This document shows, in pieces, positions 31,701-37,120 of a stretch of DNA of 37,120 nt. The notes below the pieces were generated by a model. It had not been told where the DNA came from. It did not search any database and was given only the letters and a program-made list of their open reading frames with translations. Source of the stretch: Actinomycetes bacterium (GTDB taxonomy: Bacteria > Actinomycetota > Actinomycetes > Actinomycetales > Microbacteriaceae); assembly GCA_023431405.1 (NCBI GenBank), contig JAEYVZ010000075.1, positions 1 to 37,120 on the forward strand, written 5' to 3'. Positions within the stretch are counted from its first letter, which is position 1; every line of letters starts with the position of its first letter. Both the position numbers and the translations under genes were made by a program.

Positions 31701-33467
31701 ATGACGACCACCTCGACCGAGGGAGAGGCCACAGTGCCCGTCGATGTGTGGGCGCCGCGCGCCGAACGGGTGCGGCTGCGACGCTCCGGCGCTGACGACA
31801 TCGAGATGGTGCCGACGGGGGCGGGCTGGTGGCGCGCAGAGGCGCCGCTGCGCCACGGAGACGAATACGGATTCGTGCTGGGCGACGGCGACCAGCTCCG
31901 CCCCGACCCGCGTTCCCGGCGCCAGCCCCGCGGCGTCCACGACGCCTCAGCGTGGTTCGACCCCTGCACGTTCGCATGGACGGATGCCGACTGGACTGGT
32001 CGGCAGCTCGCCGGTGGACTCCTCTACGAGCTGCACATCGGCACCTTCACCCCCGACGGCACCTTCGACGCCGCGGCGGAACGGCTGGGCCACCTCGTCG
32101 AGCTCGGGGTCACGCACGTCGAGCTCCTCCCGGTGAACGCCTTCAACGGGACCCACAACTGGGGATACGACGGCGTCGGCTGGTACGCCGTGCACGAGCA
32201 GTACGGCGGACCGGCGGGCTACCAGCGCTTCGTCGACGCGGCGCACGCCGTGGGGCTGGCGGTGATCCAGGACGTCGTCTACAACCACCTGGGGCCCAGC
32301 GGCAACTACCTGCCGGAGTTCGGTCCGTATCTGCGGGACGCCCACAGCAACACGTGGGGATCCAGTGTCGATCTCGACCAGCCGGCGGTGCGTGAGCACA
32401 TCGTCGACAACGCGCTGATGTGGATGCGCGACTACCATGTCGACGGGCTGAGGCTGGATGCCGTGCATGCGCTGCACGAGTCTCCCGACAGCCCCACGCA
32501 CATCCTCCGGGAGATCGCGGAGAACACGGATGCGCTGAGCGCGCATGTCGGCCGGCCGCTCACCCTGATCGCCGAGAGCGACCTGAACGACCCGGTGATG
32601 ATCCTCCCGCGCGAGGCCGGAGGCTACGGACTCACCGCACAGTGGTCGGACGACTGGCATCACGCCGTCCACGTGGCCGTCACCGGCGAGACCGACGGCT
32701 ACTACGCCGACTTCGCGGCGCTCGACGCCCTTCCGAAGACATGGACGTCGGGTTTCTTCCACGACGGCACCTTCTCGTCGTTCCGGGAGCGTGCGCACGG
32801 CGTGCCGGTACCCGACGACGTTCCGCTGTGGCGGCTCGTCACCTTCGCGCAGGACCACGATCAGATCGGCAACAGGGCCGCCGGCGACCGCCTGACGGCC
32901 TCGCTGACGTATGACCGGCTGGCCGTCACCGCGGTGCTCACCCTCACCAGCCCGGGGACCCCCATGCTCTTCATGGGAGAGGAATGGGGTGCCTCCACCC
33001 CCTGGCAGTTCTTCACCTCGCATCCCGAGCCGGAGCTCGCCGAGGCCACGAGGCGGGGCCGCGCTCAGGAGTTCGCACGGATGGGCTGGGACGAGGCGGT
33101 CGTCCCCGACCCCAACGACCCCGACACCTTCGGGCGGTCGAAGCTCGACTGGGCGGAGAAGGAGCAGGGCGATCATGCGCGCCTGTGGGAGCTCTACCGC
33201 CGGCTCGCCAGACTGCGGCGGGAGCGCCCCGAGCTCACCGACCCGCGGCGTGCCCGCGTCGGGGCGACGGCTGCCGAGGCGATCGGCGGGCGGGTGTACG
33301 AGCTGGAACGCGGCGATGCCCGGGTCCTCGTCAACCTGTCGGAGGTCCCCTGGGAGGTCACGATGAGAGACGGGGAGTCGGTGTGGCTGTCGACCACTGC
33401 CGCCCTCGCGGAGGAGGACGACCGACTCGTCCTGCCGCCCGATTCGGCGGTGATCGCGGGACGCTGA
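31701..33467 (+). CDS. treZ: Maltooligosyltrehalose trehalohydrolase TreZ
   Basis: A 588-residue GH13 enzyme that releases trehalose from maltooligosyltrehalose, the last step of the TreX-TreY-TreZ route. It has an N-terminal CBM48-like domain (PVDVWAPRAERVRL, GDEYGFVLGDGDQLRPDPRSRRQPRGVHDAS), YELHIGTFTPDGTF, VELLPVNAFNGTHNWGYDGVGWYA, DVVYNHLGPSGNYL, VDGLRLDAVHAL (nucleophile Asp), TLIAESDLNDP (acid/base Glu) and FAQDHDQIGNRAAGDRL (third Asp). The start at 31701 has AAGGAG seven bases upstream. ATG 31632, overlapping the treY stop, would add 23 residues of repeat with no family match. Both starts may be used by coupling. Confidence 0.95.
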   Translation: MTTTSTEGEATVPVDVWAPRAERVRLRRSGADDIEMVPTGAGWWRAEAPLRHGDEYGFVLGDGDQLRPDPRSRRQPRGVHDASAWFDPCTFAWTDADWTGRQLAGGLLYELHIGTFTPDGTFDAAAERLGHLVELGVTHVELLPVNAFNGTHNWGYDGVGWYAVHEQYGGPAGYQRFVDAAHAVGLAVIQDVVYNHLGPSGNYLPEFGPYLRDAHSNTWGSSVDLDQPAVREHIVDNALMWMRDYHVDGLRLDAVHALHESPDSPTHILREIAENTDALSAHVGRPLTLIAESDLNDPVMILPREAGGYGLTAQWSDDWHHAVHVAVTGETDGYYADFAALDALPKTWTSGFFHDGTFSSFRERAHGVPVPDDVPLWRLVTFAQDHDQIGNRAAGDRLTASLTYDRLAVTAVLTLTSPGTPMLFMGEEWGASTPWQFFTSHPEPELAEATRRGRAQEFARMGWDEAVVPDPNDPDTFGRSKLDWAEKEQGDHARLWELYRRLARLRRERPELTDPRRARVGATAAEAIGGRVYELERGDARVLVNLSEVPWEVTMRDGESVWLSTTAALAEEDDRLVLPPDSAVIAGR

Positions 33468-33560
33468 CAGGTCGGGCAGAGATGCCGGTGCGGCGAAGGG
33501 GACACCCGGTCGGGGTGGGTATGGCTGTCAAGCCCCTGTCGCACCCGGACTCGAGCCGCC

Positions 33561-33573
33561 TAACGTGGGCCCC
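33561..33573 (+). promoter_or_regulatory. Leaderless promoter -10 of the 33574 gene
   Basis: TAACGT at 33561-33566, seven bases, then ATG at 33574; no Shine-Dalgarno sequence. Confidence 0.5.
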
Positions 33574-34434
33574 ATGAGCCCCGACGTGACGAAACGCTCC
33601 GACATCCTCCGGCAGGCCGGCGTCCTCGCCGCCGTGACCTTCATGCTCATCGCGGCCCTCGTCGGCAGCGGCATGTTCGGAGGACAGGACGTCGATGAGA
33701 CCCAGGGCGGGGCTCTGGATGCCGACTCCACCGTGCTCGCCCCCGACGGGCCCGCGTTCAGCATCTGGTCGGTGATCTACGTGCTCATGATCGCGTACGC
33801 GATCTGGCAGGCGTTCCCGGGCCAGCGCGGGCGGGAGCGCCAGCGCCGCGCCGGCTGGTGGATCGCCCTCACGGCGGTGCTCAACGGACTGTGGCTCGTC
33901 GCCGCCCAGTTCCTCACCCTCTTCTCGACGGTCGTGGCGATCGTGCTGCTGCTCGTCGCCCTCGCGATCACGATCCGGGTGCTCACCGTGCATCGCGGGT
34001 CATCGGTCGCCGACGCCGTGCTGATGGACGTGACCGTCGGTCTTCACCTCGGCTGGGTGAGCCTCGCGACCGTCGCGAACACCACGGCGTGGCTCGCGAC
34101 CGATGTCGTCCCCGCATCGTGGGGTGACGCGGCGGAGCCGATCGGCATCGCCGTGCTCGTCGTCGTCGCGGTTGTGGGCGTGGCGCTCGGCATCGGCACG
34201 CGGGGCCGGCTGGCGCCGAACGTCGCGATGGCGTGGGGGCTGGTCTGGATCGGGGTCGGCCGCACGGCGGGTGAGCCGGAGTCGACGCCGGTCGCGATCG
34301 CTGCATGGATCGTGGCGGCCATCGTGCTGTTGACCCCCATCGTCGTGCTCGTCACGGGGCGCGGACGCGGCGAGTTCACCCACGCGCGGAACACCCCGGT
34401 CGAGCGTCTCCGCGATTCCGTCGGCAGCCGCTGA
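33574..34434 (+). CDS. Tryptophan-rich-sensory-type (TspO-related) membrane protein
   Basis: A 286-residue inner-membrane protein with about eight helices. After the first helix (QAGVLAAVTFMLIAALVGSGMFGG) comes a short exposed loop, then APDGPAFSIWSVIYVLMIAYAIWQAFPGQ, the segment by which larger relatives of TspO/MBR are recognised. Later helices include RAGWWIALTAVLNGLWLVAAQFL and LMDVTVGLHLGWVSLATVANTTAWL. Proteins of this type are annotated tryptophan-rich sensory protein; ligand and role are unproven. A leaderless -10 supports the start at 33574, three codons after an alternative frame start. It converges with the ROK regulator, with 14 bases between stops. Confidence 0.8.
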   Translation: MSPDVTKRSDILRQAGVLAAVTFMLIAALVGSGMFGGQDVDETQGGALDADSTVLAPDGPAFSIWSVIYVLMIAYAIWQAFPGQRGRERQRRAGWWIALTAVLNGLWLVAAQFLTLFSTVVAIVLLLVALAITIRVLTVHRGSSVADAVLMDVTVGLHLGWVSLATVANTTAWLATDVVPASWGDAAEPIGIAVLVVVAVVGVALGIGTRGRLAPNVAMAWGLVWIGVGRTAGEPESTPVAIAAWIVAAIVLLTPIVVLVTGRGRGEFTHARNTPVERLRDSVGSR

Positions 34435-34448
34435 TCGGAGCCGTCTCC

Positions 34449-35621
34449 TCAGGCGGCGAAGGCTGCGGGGTCGTTGAGCAGGTCGGCGAACGCCGCCTCG
34501 GCGGCACCGATCAGCAGACGGTCTTCGGCCAGGGCGGCGGAGCGGATCTCGAGCCCCTCGGCGTTGGCGGGCATCGACTGCCCGCGCACGGCGTCGGAGA
34601 AGCCCTCCGCATCGTGCTCGGCGAGCATCGCCAGGAAGCCTCCCAGCACCACGACCGAGGGGTTCAGCACGTTGACGGCGTTCGCGAGCGCCGTGGCGAG
34701 GATGCGGCGCTGGCGACCGATCTCCTCGATGACGTCGACCGACTGCGAGTGCTGCAGGGTCGCCGCGAGCGTCGGGTCGTCTGCTCCTCGGAGCTGGAGG
34801 GCGGCGAGCAGACGCACGCGACTCACTTCGTCTTCGAGCACTCCGCCTGCTCCGGCGCGACGGTCGGATGCCGCGGCGATACCGGGCCGGTTCTGTCCGA
34901 ACTCGCCCGCGTAGCCGCCGGCTCCGGTCACGGGGATGCCTTGGACGACGAGCCCGCCGCCGATGCCGGAGGCGCCGCCGTTGAGGTAGACGACGTCGTC
35001 GACGTCGCGCGCCGCGCCGAAGAGGTGCTCGGCGCGCGCGCCGAAGCTCGCGTCGTTGCCGACGACGGTGGGGAGGCCGACGGCATCCTGCAGCGGTTCG
35101 CGCAGCGACACGTCGTTCCACTGCAGGTGGGGGGCGCGGCGTACGAGGCCGTCGGACTGTCGCACGAGGCCCGGCACGGCCACACCGACGCCCACGAGGT
35201 GCGCATCGGCGAGGGCGCCCCGCCGCCAGCGGTTCAGCCGCTGGGAGACGAGCGAGACCGTCTCTTCGGGGGTGAGAAGGTGGTCGACCTCGATGCGCTC
35301 GCGCACCGGGATCCGACGGTCGAGCCCGACGGCGGCCACTTCGAGCGCGTCGACCTCGGGGTTGACGGCGATCGCGACGACACGTGGGTCTGCGGCGACG
35401 TTCGGCGAGGGTCGGCCGACCCGTCGCCGAGGGTCGGGTGCGCCCTCGACGGCGAGCTGCGCGTCGACGAGCTCGGCGACGAGGTCGCCGATCGTCGAGC
35501 GATTGAGGCCCGTCGCATCTGTGAGCGCGGCACGCGAGACCGGCCCCTCGAGATGGACGAGACGCAGGATGCGGGCGAGATTACGCTGCCGCACGCCTTC
35601 TGGACCGATGTTTTCCGCCAC
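34449..35621 (-). CDS. ROK-family transcriptional regulator
   Basis: A 390-residue sugar-responsive regulator. The N-terminal winged helix covers about residues 10-65 (RQRNLARILRLVHLEGPVSRAALTDATGLNRSTIGDLVAEL), then RRVGRPSPNV and a ROK sugar-kinase-like domain with GVGVAVPGLV, NDASFGARAEHLFG, VVYLNGGASGIGGGLVVQG and VLNPSVVVLGGFLA. The cysteine zinc motif CxCGxxGCLE that normally follows the GEFGH segment is replaced by RRAGAGGVLED, so zinc binding is apparently lost. It is divergent from the sugar-binding lipoprotein at 35756 and probably represses it through the TCGAAA palindromes at 35718-35744. The GTG at 35621 follows a leaderless -10. Confidence 0.92.
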   Translation of the reverse strand: MAENIGPEGVRQRNLARILRLVHLEGPVSRAALTDATGLNRSTIGDLVAELVDAQLAVEGAPDPRRRVGRPSPNVAADPRVVAIAVNPEVDALEVAAVGLDRRIPVRERIEVDHLLTPEETVSLVSQRLNRWRRGALADAHLVGVGVAVPGLVRQSDGLVRRAPHLQWNDVSLREPLQDAVGLPTVVGNDASFGARAEHLFGAARDVDDVVYLNGGASGIGGGLVVQGIPVTGAGGYAGEFGQNRPGIAAASDRRAGAGGVLEDEVSRVRLLAALQLRGADDPTLAATLQHSQSVDVIEEIGRQRRILATALANAVNVLNPSVVVLGGFLAMLAEHDAEGFSDAVRGQSMPANAEGLEIRSAALAEDRLLIGAAEAAFADLLNDPAAFAA

Positions 35622-35633
35622 GAAGCAACTGTA
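35622..35633 (-). promoter_or_regulatory. Leaderless promoter -10 of the ROK gene
   Basis: On the minus strand TACAGT (35633-35628), six bases, then GTG at 35621. Confidence 0.5.
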
Positions 35634-35671
35634 GGAGATCGGATCGTGATCATTCGACCATTTTGTTGGGC

Positions 35672-35700
35672 TTGACCACGAATACGGCGCGCCCTAGTCT
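35672..35700 (+). promoter_or_regulatory. Promoter of the sugar ABC transporter operon
   Basis: TTGACC (35672-35677), exactly 17 bases, TAGTCT (35695-35700). A transcript would start near 35707, so the operator at 35718-35744 lies in the leader. Confidence 0.65.
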
Positions 35701-35717
35701 TGCCGTGTCCACATCAC

Positions 35718-35744
35718 TTTCGACAACAGCGTCGAAACTTTCGA
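35718..35744. promoter_or_regulatory. TCGAAA operator, probably for the ROK regulator
   Basis: TTTCGAC (35718-35724) and GTCGAAA (35731-35737) form a 7-bp inverted repeat; TCGAAA-C-TTTCGA (35732-35744) is a second, overlapping 13-bp palindrome. Three half-sites in 27 bases just after the promoter suggest cooperative repression. Similar CGAAACTTTCG elements precede xylan-related genes in Streptomyces, as I recall. Confidence 0.6.
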
Positions 35745-35755
35745 AAGGTTCAAAG

Positions 35756-37063
35756 ATGAACAGACGCAGCATGGGGCGCCTGTCAGCAGGAATCGCGGCG
35801 ACGGGCCTGGCGATCGGCACCCTCGCCGGCTGCACCGGCACCGCCGACCCGGCGCCCTCCAGCGGCGGCGACGGCGAGAACGTCACGATCACCTGGTGGC
35901 ACAACGCGACATCCGACCCGCTGCAGGGCCTCTGGGAAGAGGTCGCTCAGGAATTCATGGACGACAACCCCGGCGTGACCATCGAGGTCACCGGCTACCA
36001 GAACGAAGAGCTCCAGCGCACCCTCATCCCGAACGCGCTGCAGAGCGGCGACGCGCCCGACCTGTTCATGGTCTGGCCCGGCGGCGAAGTCCGCGCCCAG
36101 GCCGAAGCCGGCCACCTCATGGACCTCACCGATGTCGCCGCCGACACCATCGCCGAACTCGGCGGCACCGTGAAGCCGTGGGAGGTCGACGGCAAGCAGT
36201 ACGCCCTGCCGTTCACGTTCGGCATCGAGGGCATGTGGTACAACACCGACCTGTTCGAGCAGGCCGGCATCACCGCCACCCCGACCACGCTCCCCGAACT
36301 CAACGACGCGGTCGCCAAGCTCAAGGACGTCGGGGCAGCCCCCATCGCCGTCGGCGCGGGAGCCCTCTGGCCCGCCGCGCACTGGTGGTACCAGTTCGCG
36401 CTCGCCGCGTGCTCCACCGAGACGCTGCAGACCGCCATCCCGGCGCTCGATTTCAGCGACCCGTGCTGGGTCGAGGCGGGCGAACTCCTGCAGGACTTCA
36501 TGGACACCGAGCCCTTCCAGGACGGATTCCTCGCCGCCGACGCCCAGCAGGGCGCCGACAGCTCCGCCGGGCTCGTCGCCAACGGCAACGCCGGCATGGA
36601 ACTGATGGGCCACTGGAACTCCGGCACCATCGGATCGCTCACCCCTGACGGCCAGGTCCCCGAGTTCCTCGGCTGGTTCCCCTTCCCGAGCGTGCCCGGC
36701 ACGGCCGGTGACCCGACCATCACGATGGGTGGCGGCGACGGCTGGGGCATCTACAAGGACGCCCCCGAGAAGACCGTCGACCTGCTGAAGTACATCCTCA
36801 GCGCCGACGTGCAGAAGCGGTTCGCCGAGACCGGGGCCGGCATCCCGACGCACCCCGAGGCTGCCGACTCCGTCCAGGACCCGAACCTCAAGGCCATCGC
36901 TCAGGGCCTGTCGGAGTCGTCGTTCGTGCAGCTGTGGCTCGACAGCGCCCTCGGTCCGGAGTTCGGTACACCGCTCAACCAGGCGATCGTGAACCTCATG
37001 GGCGGTCAGGGAACGCCCGAGGACATCGTCAAGACGCTCGAGGACACGGCGGCTTCGCTGTAA
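35756..37063 (+). CDS. Sugar ABC transporter substrate-binding lipoprotein
   Basis: A 435-residue family 1 extracellular solute-binding protein. Residues 1-25 form a lipoprotein signal with lipobox LAGC, followed by a short Ser/Gly tether. The mature part begins VTITWWHNATSDPLQGLWEEVAQEFMDDNPGVTIEV, with DAPDLFMVWPGGEVRAQAEAGHLMDLT, YALPFTFGIEGMWYNTDLFEQAGI, GNAGMELMGHWN and TMGGGDGWGIYKDAPEKTVDLLKYI, all typical of carbohydrate binders. Two cysteines near the middle (AACSTE and DPCWVEAG) probably form a disulfide. The ATG at 35756 follows GAAAGG; the longer frame overlaps the promoter and operator. The next gene starts four bases after its stop. The divergent ROK gene is the likely regulator. 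Confidence 0.95.
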   Translation: MNRRSMGRLSAGIAATGLAIGTLAGCTGTADPAPSSGGDGENVTITWWHNATSDPLQGLWEEVAQEFMDDNPGVTIEVTGYQNEELQRTLIPNALQSGDAPDLFMVWPGGEVRAQAEAGHLMDLTDVAADTIAELGGTVKPWEVDGKQYALPFTFGIEGMWYNTDLFEQAGITATPTTLPELNDAVAKLKDVGAAPIAVGAGALWPAAHWWYQFALAACSTETLQTAIPALDFSDPCWVEAGELLQDFMDTEPFQDGFLAADAQQGADSSAGLVANGNAGMELMGHWNSGTIGSLTPDGQVPEFLGWFPFPSVPGTAGDPTITMGGGDGWGIYKDAPEKTVDLLKYILSADVQKRFAETGAGIPTHPEAADSVQDPNLKAIAQGLSESSFVQLWLDSALGPEFGTPLNQAIVNLMGGQGTPEDIVKTLEDTAASL

Positions 37064-37066
37064 GAC

Positions 37067-37120
37067 ATGGCCACGAGTGTGATCCAGGCAGGGCCCGCGA
37101 ACGCCGCGGGCCCGCGCCCC
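37067..37120 (+). CDS. Start of next gene, probably sugar ABC permease (cut by window end)
   Basis: ATG at 37067, three bases after the binding-protein stop codon, with 18 codons before the window ends: MATSVIQAGPANAAGPRP. A MalF-type permease is expected after such a binding protein, but the visible part is only the polar N-terminus, so this is inferred from position. An internal 9-bp stem lies in these codons. Confidence 0.5.
   Translation, partial: MATSVIQAGPANAAGPRP
37091..37113 (+). repeat. Hairpin inside the first codons of the gene after the binding protein
   Basis: GGGCCCGCG and CGCGGGCCC form a perfect 9-bp stem with loop AACGC. Such intercistronic hairpins after binding-protein genes often protect the upstream message and lower permease expression; here it lies within the coding start. 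Confidence 0.5.

Overview
The window is about 70% GC, almost fully coding, uses GAC/GAG/CTC/GTC-type codons heavily, and shows many actinobacterial promoters (-10 of form TAnnnT, often 6-7 bases before a start codon, so leaderless). Together with the product set (GH3 lipoprotein, Excalibur/HNH protein, MHS transporter, TreYZ, 6C-type small RNA) this points to a free-living actinobacterium of the Microbacteriaceae, most like Microbacterium. The genus is inference from gene style only; no rRNA or other marker is present.

Layout. 1-3411: small membrane protein, YdhF-type aldo/keto reductase and a secreted protein built of six Ig-like repeats. 3415-8987: sulfate-ester locus. It has an MHS-family importer under a strong promoter with a GGGACA operator, a cytosolic Cys-type sulfatase, and then a tightly overlapping chain of IclR regulator, formylglycine-generating enzyme (which matures the sulfatase) and two DUF202 membrane proteins. 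9086-12637: lipoprotein, PIN-like protein, membrane-anchored HNH/Excalibur nuclease (minus strand) and GH3 beta-N-acetylhexosaminidase lipoprotein. 12767-13603: a compositionally different minus-strand gene with a C-terminal nucleoside-deoxyribosyltransferase/TIR-like domain, the best candidate for an acquired or defence-type gene. 13724-16282: reactive-sulfur locus. A CsoR-family (CstR-like) sensor is divergent from two tiny Cys-rich proteins, an MBL-fold persulfide-dioxygenase/double-rhodanese protein and a rhodanese lipoprotein, with two palindromic operators between them.

16480-21001: degenerate P-loop protein, TetR regulator with FtsX-type permease and ATPase (operator visible), enoyl-CoA hydratase-like protein and a small membrane protein. 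21037-24977: class III aminotransferase divergent from an SDR preceded by six 8-bp tandem repeats, then an APC permease; this looks like an amine or amino-acid catabolism group. 24904-25914: DUF998-like membrane protein on the minus strand. 25915-26395: the only long gene-free stretch. It carries what I read as a 6C small RNA on the minus strand (promoter, two C6 loops, 17-bp terminator stem) plus a dense palindrome cluster. 26396-33467: small conserved protein, then glgX/treX, treY and treZ, the complete route from glycogen to trehalose. 33574-37120: tryptophan-rich-sensory-type membrane protein, a ROK regulator divergent from a sugar-binding lipoprotein with a clear promoter and TCGAAA operator, and the first 18 codons of the gene after it, presumably a permease.

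I see no tRNA, rRNA, insertion sequence, CRISPR array or prophage. The most interesting items are the unlabelled 6C-type RNA and its neighbouring structured DNA, the CstR-type sulfur cluster with two mini-proteins, the TIR/NDT-like orphan, the sulfatase-maturation chain with DUF202 proteins, and the 8-bp repeat tract abutting the SDR start codon.
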